A DNA stretch of 64,000 nucleotides from the NCBI GenBank assembly GCA_963760285.1, contig CAVXCI010000004.1:222133-286132 (forward strand). Direction: 5' to 3'. Shown here one piece after another: positions 25,213 to 34,906 of this stretch (position 1 is the first letter of the stretch; each line of letters starts with the position of its first letter). The notes under the pieces are model-generated. The model did not search any database. It was not told the DNA's origin and saw nothing but the letters and a program-made list of their open reading frames with translations. The position numbers were made by a program, and so were the translations under genes. This DNA is from PALSA-278 sp963760285 (GTDB lineage Bacteria; Acidobacteriota; Terriglobia; Acidiferrales; UBA7541).

Positions 25213-27669
25213 ATGTTTGCCCATTTGGGGAAGGCGATGCCGCTGCCGTTCCGATTCGCAAAGGGCGTGGCGGCGGGAATAGCGCTCATGGCCGCCAGTG
25301 CCGGCGCGGTCTACGCCCGGACGGCTCCGGAAACCGGGGGCGAGGCCAGTCTGAGGCTGCCAGACCTGTCCTCGGTCAATTTCCTCGGCATTAACGGTCA
25401 CAAACTGCTCGTCTACGGCATCCTGTTTTGCATTTTCGGGCTGATTTTCGGCCTCACCATATATCGCCGCCTGAAAAACCTTCCCGTTCACCGCGCCATG
25501 CGCGAAGTTTCCGAGTTGATTTACGAGACCTGCAAGACCTATCTGATTACTCAGGGAAAATTCCTGCTTCTGCTGGAATCGTTCATCGCCGTGATCATCG
25601 TGCTTTATTTTGGCGTGCTGCTGCATCTGGGCGCGGTGCGCGTGGTCACCATCTTCCTGTTCAGCGTGCTGGGCATCGCCGGCAGCTACAGCGTGGCCTG
25701 GTTCGGCATCCGCGTAAACACCTTCGCCAACTCGCGGACGGCCTTCGCCGGACTGCGCGGCAAGCCTTATCCGATTTATCACATTCCCCTGGAAGCCGGG
25801 ATGAGCATCGGCATGATGTTGATCAGCATTGAGCTGCTGATGATGCTGGTGATTTTGCTCTTCGTCCCTCGCGATTATGCCGGACCCTGTTTCATCGGTT
25901 TCGCCATCGGCGAATCGCTGGGGGCGGCCGCGTTGCGAATTGCCGGCGGCATTTTCACCAAGATTGCCGACATCGGCTCCGACTTGATGAAAATCGTTTT
26001 CAAGATTAAGGAAGACGATGCCCGCAATCCCGGCGTGATCGCCGACTGCACCGGAGACAACGCCGGCGACTCCGTCGGCCCGAGCGCGGACGGATTCGAA
26101 ACCTATGGCGTCACCGGCGTGGCGCTGATCACGTTCATCCTGCTCGGCGTGAAGGACCCCACTGTGCAGGTCCAGTTGCTGGTGTGGATCTTCGTGATGC
26201 GCATCGCTATGCTGGTGGCCAGCGCCGTGGCCTATTTCATCAACGCCGCCATCGCCAAGGCGCGCTACGCCAATGTGGACAAGATGAATTTCGAAACGCC
26301 GCTTACCTCGCTGGTGTGGATCACCTCGTTCGTTTCCATTGGCATGACCTATGCCATCTCTGCCAGGATTATTCCTTCTCTTGGTGGAGACAGCTCGCAA
26401 TGGTGGAAGCTGGCTACCATCATCTCCTGCGGGACTCTGGCGGGAGCCATTATTCCCGAGCTTGTAAAGGTCTTCACCTCTACGGAATCGCGGCACGTGC
26501 GGGAAATCGTGAGCTCGGCGGAGGAAGGCGGCGCATCACTGGGAATTCTCTCCGGCTTTGTCGCTGGAAGCTTCTCCGCCTATTACCTGGGACTGACCAT
26601 GGTTTTCCTGATGTCCATTGGCTATCTCGTCAGCCGTCTCGGATTGGGAAATCTGATGATTGCCGCGCCTGTTTTTGCATTTGGCCTGGTGGCTTTCGGG
26701 TTTCTGGGCATGGGCCCGGTCACCATCGCCGTGGACTCTTACGGCCCGGTGACCGACAACGCGCAATCCATCTATGAGCTTTCGTTAATTGAGCAAATCC
26801 CCGGCATCAAGCAGGAATTGAAGAGGGATTACCAGATGGATGTGAATTTCGAGCGGGCCAAGGATTTGCTGGAAGAAAATGACGGCGCCGGCAACACCTT
26901 CAAAGCCACGGCCAAGCCTGTCCTTATTGGCACCGCCGTCGTCGGCGCCACCACCATGATTTTCTCCATCATCATGGCGCTGACCAACGGTTTGACCGAA
27001 AACGTCGCCAAGCTTTCCCTTCTCCATGCCCCCTTCGTCCTCGGAATAATCACCGGCGGCGCTATGATTTACTGGTTTACTGGCGCGGCCACCCAGGCCG
27101 TCACCACCGGGGCTTACCGCGCGGTGGAGTTCATCAAGGCCAATATAAAACTCGAAGGCGTGGTCAAGGCTTCCGTCGAGGACAGCAAGAAAGTGGTGGA
27201 AATCTGCACGCGTTATGCGCAGAAAGGCATGTTGAATATTTTCGTCGCCGTGTTCTTTGCCACTCTGGCCTTTGCCTTCCTCGAATCATTTTTCTTCATC
27301 GGTTACCTCATTTCCATTGCCGTCTTCGGCCTCTATCAGGCCATTTTCATGGCCAACGCTGGCGGCGGATGGGACAACGCCAAGAAAATCGTCGAAGTGG
27401 AATTCAAGCAAAAAGGTACGCCGCTTCACGATGCCACCGTGATCGGCGACACTGTGGGCGACCCTTTCAAGGACACTTCCTCCGTGGCGCTGAATCCCGT
27501 TATTAAATTCACCACGCTGTTCGGATTGCTGGCGGTGGAACTGGCCGTCACGCTTTCCAATAGTCACGGAACAGGTTTGACGCGCACCCTGGCCGCGGCA
27601 TTTTTCGTCGTGTCGTTCATCTTCGTGTATCGCTCGTTCTACGGCATGCGCATCAAAGGTTCTACATAA
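25213..27669 (+). CDS. hppA: Membrane-bound ion-translocating pyrophosphatase, divergent clade
   Basis: About 818 residues. The ATG at 25213 has GGAGG just upstream and is preferred over one at 25189. It has some 16 membrane helices. The substrate site is recognisable but unusual: GGIFTKIADIGSDLMKIVFK, then EDDARNPGVIAD, then CTGDNAGDSVGPSADGFETY, where canonical enzymes have DNVGDNVGD(C)AGMAADLFE. The Asp ligands for Mg-PPi are kept. Further on, AVDSYGPVTDNAQSI and GDTVGDPFKDTSS match the family. The cation-specificity segment GNTFKATAKP carries Lys where K+-independent enzymes do, suggesting K+-independent H+ pumping. It hydrolyses PPi to build a proton (or sodium) gradient. The length exceeds typical bacterial forms (670-720). 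Confidence 0.9.
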   Translation: MFAHLGKAMPLPFRFAKGVAAGIALMAASAGAVYARTAPETGGEASLRLPDLSSVNFLGINGHKLLVYGILFCIFGLIFGLTIYRRLKNLPVHRAMREVSELIYETCKTYLITQGKFLLLLESFIAVIIVLYFGVLLHLGAVRVVTIFLFSVLGIAGSYSVAWFGIRVNTFANSRTAFAGLRGKPYPIYHIPLEAGMSIGMMLISIELLMMLVILLFVPRDYAGPCFIGFAIGESLGAAALRIAGGIFTKIADIGSDLMKIVFKIKEDDARNPGVIADCTGDNAGDSVGPSADGFETYGVTGVALITFILLGVKDPTVQVQLLVWIFVMRIAMLVASAVAYFINAAIAKARYANVDKMNFETPLTSLVWITSFVSIGMTYAISARIIPSLGGDSSQWWKLATIISCGTLAGAIIPELVKVFTSTESRHVREIVSSAEEGGASLGILSGFVAGSFSAYYLGLTMVFLMSIGYLVSRLGLGNLMIAAPVFAFGLVAFGFLGMGPVTIAVDSYGPVTDNAQSIYELSLIEQIPGIKQELKRDYQMDVNFERAKDLLEENDGAGNTFKATAKPVLIGTAVVGATTMIFSIIMALTNGLTENVAKLSLLHAPFVLGIITGGAMIYWFTGAATQAVTTGAYRAVEFIKANIKLEGVVKASVEDSKKVVEICTRYAQKGMLNIFVAVFFATLAFAFLESFFFIGYLISIAVFGLYQAIFMANAGGGWDNAKKIVEVEFKQKGTPLHDATVIGDTVGDPFKDTSSVALNPVIKFTTLFGLLAVELAVTLSNSHGTGLTRTLAAAFFVVSFIFVYRSFYGMRIKGST

Positions 27670-27717
27670 CAAGGCGGGCGCGGCGCAACGGCCGGTTCTG
27701 CAAAACGGAAATATTTG

Positions 27718-27753
27718 GCGGGGCGGGCGCCATGCTCGTCCCGCTTTTCTTTT
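27718..27753 (+). terminator. Rho-independent terminator of hppA
   Basis: GCGGGGCGGGC and GCTCGTCCCGC form an 11-bp stem with two non-Watson-Crick positions around a 5-base loop. TTTTCTTTT follows. It lies about 50 bases past the hppA stop. Confidence 0.75.
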
Positions 27754-27784
27754 GGCTGAATGTCTTGAATTGTTCCCAGCGGTC

Positions 27785-29032
27785 TTACGTGCGAATAAAA
27801 TTCAGGAATTTGGAAGTGCTGTTGTCAAAGCCGGGAAAAACGGCGGGCAGGTTGCGCATTCCCAGATGGCTATAAATGATTTCGCCGAGCGCGCTGCGAA
27901 AATCGGTGGTAACCGCCAAATCGCGTCCCTGATAGAGCTGGCCTTCATTCATCCCCGGCCATTTGGAGTACACCTTCCCGCCTTTCACCGGCCCGCCCAT
28001 CACCAGCATTACGTTCGCATGTCCATGATCCGTGCCGTGGTTGCCGTTCTCGTGCGCCGTGCGGCCAAATTCAGACATGCTGACGAACACCACGTCATCC
28101 ATCTGGTCGCCCATATCCTGATGAAACGCCGCCATGCCCTGACCCAGGTCTCGCAATAAATTCGCAAGCTGGCCCTGCACGCCGCCTTCATTCACATGGT
28201 GATCCCAGCCGCCGGAATCCACAAACGCGATTTCCAACCCGATATCGGCCTTCAACAGCTGCGCAATCTCCTGCAAACTCTTTCCGAAGCGGCTTCCGGG
28301 ATACTGCGCTCCATTCGCGGGCTGGTATTTTTCCGGGTCCAGATTCTTTAATTGGTCCATGGCCTCGAAGGTTTCCTGCCCCACGCCGCGCATCACCCGA
28401 TCCACCGTTTGCGCATACATGGCTTCAAACCCGCCTTCCGCGGTCATCTGCGGGCCCATCAGGCGAAACTGTTTGATATCCGGCACGGCGATGGCCGGCG
28501 CGTCTCCCTGCAAAGTCAACGGAAGATAAGGACCGATCGCCACGGCGCGAAAAGGCGAAGGTTTCTCTTCCACAGCGGACTGCAGCGTGCGATTCAACCA
28601 GCCGCTTTCCGTGGCTTTCAACCCCGGCGTGCCCGATTCCATGAAATCCTGCGCGTCAAAATGCGACCGCGAAGGATCCGGCGAACCCACCGCGTGTACG
28701 ACGGCCAGATGGCCCGATTGGTAGATGGGCAACAACGGCTCCAGGCTGGGATGGAAACCAAAATATCCGTCCAGATCAATCGCCGCCTCGCTGCCGCCCT
28801 GCCGCGGCGGAGGAATCGCTATCGTTGGCCGTAACCGGTAATAATTCTGTTCGGAAAATGGCACCGCCACGTTGAGGCCGTCCACGGCGCCCCGCTGGAA
28901 AAGCACAATCAGTTTTTTCTTCGCCGGCGCGGTAGTCGTGGCCATCGCGCGTTGCAAAAAAGCCGGCATGGCGCTCATCCCCAGCATGGCGATGCCGCCA
29001 TTTTTCAGAAACACGCGGCGCGAGATTTTCAT
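27785..29032 (-). CDS. DUF1501 Tat-exported protein
   Basis: 415 residues. The N-terminus is a twin-arginine signal (SRRVFLKNGGIAMLGMSAMP). The body has the DUF1501 pattern: LIVLFQRGAVDGLNVAVPF, HPSLEPLLPIYQSGHLAVVH, SHFDAQDFMESG and FVSMSEFGRTAHENGNHGTD. The fold is related to the alkaline phosphatase/sulfatase superfamily, and metal-binding residues are kept in SRSHFDAQD and NGNHGTDHG. No substrate is established. It lies 18 bases downstream of the DUF1800 gene, the usual pairing, and the two proteins are thought to act together outside the cytoplasm. Confidence 0.85.
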   Translation of the reverse strand: MKISRRVFLKNGGIAMLGMSAMPAFLQRAMATTTAPAKKKLIVLFQRGAVDGLNVAVPFSEQNYYRLRPTIAIPPPRQGGSEAAIDLDGYFGFHPSLEPLLPIYQSGHLAVVHAVGSPDPSRSHFDAQDFMESGTPGLKATESGWLNRTLQSAVEEKPSPFRAVAIGPYLPLTLQGDAPAIAVPDIKQFRLMGPQMTAEGGFEAMYAQTVDRVMRGVGQETFEAMDQLKNLDPEKYQPANGAQYPGSRFGKSLQEIAQLLKADIGLEIAFVDSGGWDHHVNEGGVQGQLANLLRDLGQGMAAFHQDMGDQMDDVVFVSMSEFGRTAHENGNHGTDHGHANVMLVMGGPVKGGKVYSKWPGMNEGQLYQGRDLAVTTDFRSALGEIIYSHLGMRNLPAVFPGFDNSTSKFLNFIRT

Positions 29033-29050
29033 GGTCGCAATTATCCTTGT

Positions 29051-30889
29051 TTACCGGCGTTGAAATTCCGGCGAACCCAGAACCAGCCCGGCAATCAACC
29101 CTTCATTCACCTGGTTCACGGGATCGTCCAGCCGGGCGCGCAGAACCTGCGGGTCGGCCATCCGCTGCCCGATCACACTGCGCGTCTGCGCCGAAACTTC
29201 CCCCCCGAGAAAAATATCAAACGACCGCGTCAGCACCAGGTTGGGATCCGCTCCGGCATCCTGCTGGAGCAAAACCGCCAAGTCCGGCCTGGCGCCGGGC
29301 ATGCGGCCATTGGCGAAGAGCAGCGCGAAATTCAGGCGATTCAGCAGCGCGCCGGTGTTCACCCACTGGGCGGCCTTGTCCGAATAACCATTCGGCGTCT
29401 GGAACATATAGAGCGGCTGGCCCATTCGGGAAACCCACGTGGCAAGCCCCATCGGGACGGTCACATTGGCATTCAGAGCGCGCGCCGTGCTCACCGCCAG
29501 TTGGAACGGCATTTTCACCTTGGCGCGAAACGCGGCGCGCGACCAGAACTCCGGCGAATAGATCATCGCGTGTAGCACTTCGGGGATGTCTCCATTGCTT
29601 TTCTGGTAGGCCCCGGCCATGCGGCTCACGAGCGCTGGCGGCGGTGTGTCCGAAACAAAAAAACGCGCCAGCTCCCCGGAGATGAAATTCGCGGCGCTGT
29701 TGCTGCGCGCCAGCATGCGCAACGCTTCTTCTCCATCGCGCATACCGCCATAATTAAACGTCTGCCCCATCACCGTCTTGGGGCCTTGCGTGTGAACGCG
29801 ATCGTCGAAATAGAACTCCGGGTCTCGTTGCGGCTTGTGCAGCGTCCACCCCGTGAGACAATCCGCCATCTCGATCACATCCTGCTGCGTATAGCCGCCG
29901 TTCACGCCGACGGTGTGCAGCTCCATCACTTCGCGCCCGTAATTTTCGTTCAGCCCGCGTTCCTGGTTTTTTTCTCGCGCCTGAAACTGGCCGCCATTAA
30001 ACCGCCCGGAATTCTGCCGCCTCTGCTGCATTTGCGACTGCATTTTCCTGGCCGCCACGGGGTCCGCGCTCAACCAGTTGTCCAGATAAAACAGCATTGC
30101 CGGACTCTTGGCCGTGGCCATCAACAGGTCCTCGAACTTGCCCATGGCGTGCGGACGAATCACGTCGCGGTCATAGGCAGTGACCATGTATATATCCGCG
30201 GCCTTGGCGGCATACACATTGAAATGGTTGAACCAAAAATCGGCCATCACTTCGTCCAGCTGGCGTTCGCTGTAGATGGCGCGGATGAACTTGGCCATCT
30301 GCAGTTCCGCCACCACGCGCTGCGGACCTTCCATTTTCGCCAGCGCCAGTTGTCCCGGGTCGGTGGCGCCCGTCTGCTCCATCAGTTCTTCCGCGGCCGT
30401 TCGCTGCTGCTTCAATCTTTGCCGGACCTCGTCCGCCGGAAGACCCTCTTTCTTCGCCAGCTGCCCGGCCCGGGGATATTTTTCAATCAAGTCCGCGGTT
30501 TTCATATTCAGCGTGGGGAAAATCGCCAGGCGCGACTGCACGCCCGGGTCATCAATGGACTTCGGGTTCAATTGCTGCTGAACCCATTTTTCCAGTCCCA
30601 TCTGGCGGATACGGTCAATATCTCCCGGCCGCGGGCCATAGCCCAGACGGTTCAGTGCGTGCAGGATTGCCTCGTCTTCCGTGAGTTCGGAGATCGGAAG
30701 GTGGCCCTTCCAGGAATCGCTGGAATTTTTCTTCGCGGCGGCAAAGGCATTCCCTCCGGCCATGACCGCAAGTCCCATGGAAATGCTAGAAATCAGCACG
30801 GTAGCAAGAAAGCCGGCCACTGCCGGATTCAGACGATTAATAAACCGGAGGCATATATGCCTATTCGAAATTGTTGATTGAGTCCCCAT
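29051..30889 (-). CDS. DUF1800 family exported protein
   Basis: About 612 residues from the ATG at 30889 (MGTQSTISNRHICLRF), which has GGAAGG upstream; an ATG 24 bases earlier is possible. A hydrophobic leader (VAGFLATVLISSISMGLAVM) suggests export. Family features are DEAILHALNRLGYGPRPGDI at the start, MADFWFNHFNVYAAK, NYGREVMELHTVGVNGGYTQ and CLTGWTLHKP. Members occur beside DUF1501 genes in many phyla and are of unknown function. An insert of low-complexity Gln/Arg residues (MQSQMQQRRQNSGRFNGGQF) interrupts the middle. The frame is intact. Confidence 0.85.
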   Translation of the reverse strand: MGTQSTISNRHICLRFINRLNPAVAGFLATVLISSISMGLAVMAGGNAFAAAKKNSSDSWKGHLPISELTEDEAILHALNRLGYGPRPGDIDRIRQMGLEKWVQQQLNPKSIDDPGVQSRLAIFPTLNMKTADLIEKYPRAGQLAKKEGLPADEVRQRLKQQRTAAEELMEQTGATDPGQLALAKMEGPQRVVAELQMAKFIRAIYSERQLDEVMADFWFNHFNVYAAKAADIYMVTAYDRDVIRPHAMGKFEDLLMATAKSPAMLFYLDNWLSADPVAARKMQSQMQQRRQNSGRFNGGQFQAREKNQERGLNENYGREVMELHTVGVNGGYTQQDVIEMADCLTGWTLHKPQRDPEFYFDDRVHTQGPKTVMGQTFNYGGMRDGEEALRMLARSNSAANFISGELARFFVSDTPPPALVSRMAGAYQKSNGDIPEVLHAMIYSPEFWSRAAFRAKVKMPFQLAVSTARALNANVTVPMGLATWVSRMGQPLYMFQTPNGYSDKAAQWVNTGALLNRLNFALLFANGRMPGARPDLAVLLQQDAGADPNLVLTRSFDIFLGGEVSAQTRSVIGQRMADPQVLRARLDDPVNQVNEGLIAGLVLGSPEFQRR

Positions 30890-30997
30890 TGCCGGCGCGC
30901 CTTCCGGCGCCACCTATCCCACTCATACAGTGTATTCAACCCCCCGGCAGGCCGAAAGTTTCCGCGTGCGCTCTATGCGGGCCGTGCGGACCGCGGT

Positions 30998-31831
30998 TCA
31001 AGCATGTGCGCGCCGCTTGGCTTCCTCGGCCGCCATTTCCGCGTTGTAGGCCGCGCCGAAGAATACCACCAGCGCCGTAAGGTACATCCAGATGATCAGG
31101 CCGATGGCGGCGGCCAGTTCGCCATATACCACGCGATACGGAACATGCAGGAAGTACAACCCCAGCGAAACGTCCACCAGCCACCACAGGACGGTGGCCA
31201 CCATGGCCCCGGGAACCAGGCTCCTCCAGCCACGATGGCGTACCAGGCTTCGGTGATAGAAAATCAGCAGGACGCAGAAACCGAGCGCCATCACAAACCC
31301 GAAATAACCGCCGGCGCCCACCACATTGAGCAGCTCCGGCCAGCCAAACATGGCGATTAACCAGCGCCGGAATTGGCGCCCAAACACTGTAAGGATTACC
31401 ACCACCAGCCACGGCACCATCATCATCATCAGCAGCACCAGAGCGTGAACCTGGCGCCGCACAAATCCCGGTGGTTCCGGCACGCCTTCGATTTTGCGCA
31501 CTCCTTCCGCCAGCGTAATCATCACCTGCGAACCGGTGAGCAGCGTTCCGCCAAGTCCCAGTGCGATCCACCGCCAGGAATGCAGCCCGCGTTCCGTGAA
31601 ATAGGCCATGACGATCTCGCTGGTCCCGGCGGGAAAAATCAGCCGTGTGGTGGCAATCAAGGCGCGCCCGGCGTGATGCAGGAAATCCCAAATACTCAGC
31701 ACGCCTAGAGCGAAAAGCAGCGAAGGGAAAAACGCCAGGAATATGTTGAACGCCACGGCCTGTGCCTGCGTAATGCAAGCCGGAAAGACGCGGCCACCGG
31801 CCCGGGCGAGTCTGTCCATGAACCGATTCAT
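30998..31831 (-). CDS. YihY/virulence factor BrkB family membrane protein
   Basis: 277 residues from the ATG at 31831 (MNRFMDRLARAGGRVFPACI); the open frame continues upstream but without family sequence. About six membrane helices are present. The family signature is AVAFNIFLAFFPSLLFALGV near the N-terminus, and the C-terminal VYGELAAAIGLIIWMYLTAL is typical. Members were once called RNase BN but are membrane proteins, possibly transporters or envelope factors. It is divergent from the aminotransferase gene. Confidence 0.85.
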   Translation of the reverse strand: MNRFMDRLARAGGRVFPACITQAQAVAFNIFLAFFPSLLFALGVLSIWDFLHHAGRALIATTRLIFPAGTSEIVMAYFTERGLHSWRWIALGLGGTLLTGSQVMITLAEGVRKIEGVPEPPGFVRRQVHALVLLMMMMVPWLVVVILTVFGRQFRRWLIAMFGWPELLNVVGAGGYFGFVMALGFCVLLIFYHRSLVRHRGWRSLVPGAMVATVLWWLVDVSLGLYFLHVPYRVVYGELAAAIGLIIWMYLTALVVFFGAAYNAEMAAEEAKRRAHA

Positions 31832-32043
31832 TCGCGGAAGATTATACGGGTGATTGCGTCCTTCGTAACCGCGAGGAGCAATCTTTCTTTGCCGGCGATT
31901 CCATTGTTTCGCGGGAGTCGTGGGGTTGTAGCCCCGTTGCCTGGGCGGTAAACTGCTCACTTGAGTAATTGCGCGCCGCGCCTGCTGGCCAGATTGAAAA
32001 CGATTGTGGCGCGCGGGTGAAACAGAATTTGCGAGGAGCTGCC

Positions 32044-33372
32044 GTGGCGTCCAAAGGGGAGACCGCAGTGGAAAAATCGTCCAACCGCGGCGAAGAGGTC
32101 GTTCGCAGGCACAAGGAGTTTCTGTGGCCCGCGGTCACGAATTACTACCAGAAGCCGCTGGTGGCCGACCATGCCTCCATGCAGTATCTCTGGGATCTCG
32201 AAGGCCGCAAGTATCTCGATTTTTTCGGCGGCATCGTTACCGTGGGCGTGGGCCACTGCAATCCGAAGGTAACTTCCAAAATTAAAGCGCAGGTGGACAA
32301 ACTGCAGCACACCTCCACGCTCTATCCCAACGAGGCCATAGTCGCGCTGGCGGAAAAACTGGCGCAGATCACTCCCGGCAAACTACAGAAGAGTTTTTTC
32401 ACCAATTCCGGCACCGAAGCCAACGAAGCCGCCATCCTCCTGGCGCGGATGATTAGCCCGAGCTATGACATTGTCGCCCTGCGCCACGGCTATGCCGGCG
32501 GCTCGCATCTGGCGAAGTCCGTAACCGCGCATGCTCCGTGGCGCAAGGGCGGAGTCATCAGCGTCGGCGTCAGCCACGCCATCAATCCTTATTGTTACCG
32601 CTGCCCGCTGGGACTGCGCTATCCCGATTGCGGCGTCGCCTGCGCCCAAGACGTCGAAAATCTGATCCAAACCGGAACCAGCGGAAACATCGCCGCGTTC
32701 ATCGCTGAACCCATTCAGGGCGTCGGCGGATTCATCACTCCCCCGCCGGAGTATTTCAAAATTGTTTTTCGCATCGTGAAGAATTATGGCGGCCTTTTTA
32801 TCGCCGACGAAGTGCAGACCGGATTCGGCCGCACCGGCAGGAAATGGTTTGGCATCGAACAGTGGGAAGTGACGCCCGATATCGTCACCTGCGCCAAGAG
32901 CATGGGTAATGGCGTTCCCGTGGGAGCCACCGTCACCACCGCGGAGCTGGCCGACCAATTTCAAGGCCTGACGATTTCAACGTTCGGCGGCAATCCAGTG
33001 ACTTCTGTCGCCGCGCGCGCGGTGATCGAAGTAATCGAAGAGGACAATCTTCTGGAAAATACGCACACCGTGGGCGGCTATTTCCGAGCGCGCCTCGAGG
33101 AGTTGCAGCAGAAGTACCCGCTCATCGGCGATGTCCGCGGCATGGGCATGATGCAGGCTCTGGAGCTGGTGAAGGACCGCAATACGAAAGAGCCCGCTCC
33201 GGAAGCAACCGCCCAATTGCTGGAGCGCGCGCGGGACAATGGTCTGCTCATCGGCAAGGGCGGCCTCTATGGCAACGTCATCCGCATGGCGCCGCCCATG
33301 AATATTTCCAAGGCCGATGTGGACGAAGGCATCCGCCTTCTGGACCGCTCGTTCAGTGAAGTGCGCATCTGA
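32044..33372 (+). CDS. Class III PLP-dependent aminotransferase (AGXT2-like omega-aminotransferase)
   Basis: 442 residues from a GTG at 32044 with GAGGAG upstream; longer open sequence before it lacks family likeness. Fold-type I features are FFTNSGTEANEAAILLAR (phosphate-binding), FIADEVQTGFGRTG (cofactor Asp) and the Schiff-base Lys in CAKSMGNGVPVGA. A Cys-rich insert (NPYCYRCPLGLRYPDCGVAC) occurs in AGXT2-like and alanine-glyoxylate-type members. The enzyme moves an amino group from an omega-amino acid to pyruvate or glyoxylate. An aldehyde dehydrogenase begins 23 bases downstream, so the two probably degrade an amine or omega-amino acid through a semialdehyde. Confidence 0.85.
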   Translation: MASKGETAVEKSSNRGEEVVRRHKEFLWPAVTNYYQKPLVADHASMQYLWDLEGRKYLDFFGGIVTVGVGHCNPKVTSKIKAQVDKLQHTSTLYPNEAIVALAEKLAQITPGKLQKSFFTNSGTEANEAAILLARMISPSYDIVALRHGYAGGSHLAKSVTAHAPWRKGGVISVGVSHAINPYCYRCPLGLRYPDCGVACAQDVENLIQTGTSGNIAAFIAEPIQGVGGFITPPPEYFKIVFRIVKNYGGLFIADEVQTGFGRTGRKWFGIEQWEVTPDIVTCAKSMGNGVPVGATVTTAELADQFQGLTISTFGGNPVTSVAARAVIEVIEEDNLLENTHTVGGYFRARLEELQQKYPLIGDVRGMGMMQALELVKDRNTKEPAPEATAQLLERARDNGLLIGKGGLYGNVIRMAPPMNISKADVDEGIRLLDRSFSEVRI

Positions 33373-33395
33373 TTAAGAGGACACGGAGAAAAACC

Positions 33396-34898
33396 ATGGG
33401 GACCGTCACAACGACATCTGCCACGCACGCCTGCCGCAATTTTATCAACGGCGAATGGGTGGAGTCTCGCTCCGGAAAAATTGTCGAGCGGCGAAATCCG
33501 GCTAACACCGACGAAGTGGTGGCCACCATTCCCCTCTCAACGCGCGAAGAAACGCGCGCCGCCATCGCCGCCGCCAGGGCGGCCTTCCTATCCTGGCGCG
33601 ATACTCCCGCTCCCCAGCGCGGCCGCATTCTGATGCGCGCCGCGCAAATCCTGGACGCCGAAAAGGAAGACGTGTCCCGGTTGCTCACGCGCGAGGAAGG
33701 TAAGGCTTACAAGGACTCCCTCGGCGAAGTCCTGAAAGCCGTCAACGTCCTGGAATTCATGGCCGGAGAAACGCGCCGGCTGGGCGGGGATTTTCTTCCC
33801 AGCGAACTGCCCAAAAACATCGCCTACACCATGCGCCAACCGCTGGGCGTCGTGGCGTTGATTATCCCCTGGAATTTTCCCGTCTCCATCCCGGTGTGGA
33901 AACTGGGGCCCGCGCTGGCGGCGGGAAATACCGTGGTGATGAAGCCCGCCACTCTCACGCCGCTAACCTCCGCCCGCATCGTAGACATTTTTATGCGCGC
34001 CGGTCTCCCTGCTGGCGTGGTGAATCTGGTGAACGGCTCGGGCGGCGAATGCGGCGACGAGATGGTCCGGAATCCCGACGTCCGCGCAGTTTCCTTCACC
34101 GGCTCCACGGAAGTGGGCAGCCAGGTTTACGCACGCGGCGCCATGTTGATGAAAAAGTGCCAGTGCGAAATGGGTGGGAAGAATCCTTTGGTGATTCTGG
34201 CGGATGCGGACCTGCCCCTGGCGGTGGAGTCCGCGGCCTTTGGAGCGTTCGCTTCCACCGGCCAGCGTTGCACCGCCACCAGCCGCGTGGTCGTGGAGGA
34301 ATCCATCGCCGATTCCTTCGTGAAGGCGCTTGTGGAGCGCGTCCGCAAATTCCACGTGGGTGACGGAATGGAACCCGGCGTGGATATGGGCCCCGCCGTG
34401 GACGAATCACAGATGAAAACCGACTTGCACTTCATCGAAGTTGGAAAAAAGGAAGCGCAGTTGCTTCTGGGCGGCGAACGCCTCGCCGGCCCGGCCTATG
34501 ATCGCGGCTGGTTCGTGGCGCCCACCATCTTTGACCATGCCCCGCGCAACAGCCGCATCGCGCAGGACGAAATCTTCGGGCCAGTTCTCTCGATCATTCG
34601 CGTGCGCGATTTCGGGGAAGCCCTGGACGTTGCCAACTCCGTCCGCTACGGCCTTTCCAGCTCTCTCTATACCAACGATGCCTCCAAAATTTTCGAATTC
34701 ATTGACCGCATCGAAACCGGCATCACCCATATCAATTCTCCCACCGTCGGGGGCGAAGCGCATCTGCCATTTGGCGGAGTGAAGTCCACGGGCGTTGGCG
34801 CGCGTGAAATGGGACACGTGGCGCTGGATTTCTACACGGAGTTGAAAACCGTATATATTGACTACACTGGCCGCAAGCGCGAGACCAGTTTCTACTGA
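33396..34898 (+). CDS. NAD(P)+-dependent aldehyde dehydrogenase (semialdehyde type)
   Basis: 500 residues, the usual family length. The cofactor-binding motif FTGSTEVGSQV, general base Glu258 in CEMGGKNPLVI and nucleophile Cys292 in GQRCTATSR are all present. EIFGPVLSIIRV and PFGGVKSTGVGAREMG complete the fold. The sequence is of the alpha-ketoglutaric semialdehyde / succinate semialdehyde dehydrogenase type. Together with the upstream aminotransferase it would oxidise the semialdehyde product to an acid. The downstream small exported-protein gene begins 8 bases after the stop and may be on the same transcript. Confidence 0.9.
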   Translation: MGTVTTTSATHACRNFINGEWVESRSGKIVERRNPANTDEVVATIPLSTREETRAAIAAARAAFLSWRDTPAPQRGRILMRAAQILDAEKEDVSRLLTREEGKAYKDSLGEVLKAVNVLEFMAGETRRLGGDFLPSELPKNIAYTMRQPLGVVALIIPWNFPVSIPVWKLGPALAAGNTVVMKPATLTPLTSARIVDIFMRAGLPAGVVNLVNGSGGECGDEMVRNPDVRAVSFTGSTEVGSQVYARGAMLMKKCQCEMGGKNPLVILADADLPLAVESAAFGAFASTGQRCTATSRVVVEESIADSFVKALVERVRKFHVGDGMEPGVDMGPAVDESQMKTDLHFIEVGKKEAQLLLGGERLAGPAYDRGWFVAPTIFDHAPRNSRIAQDEIFGPVLSIIRVRDFGEALDVANSVRYGLSSSLYTNDASKIFEFIDRIETGITHINSPTVGGEAHLPFGGVKSTGVGAREMGHVALDFYTELKTVYIDYTGRKRETSFY

Positions 34899-34906
34899 TT
34901 CCCGAT

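Noticed and set aside
24985..26496. Long minus-strand open frame (503 codons) over the start of hppA
   Set aside because: It is antisense to the conserved pyrophosphatase, has low-complexity His/Gln/Asp/Glu composition and no family pattern.
29786..30877. Plus-strand open frame of 363 codons over the DUF1800 gene
   Set aside because: Antisense to a gene with clear family motifs; no ribosome site or recognisable domain.
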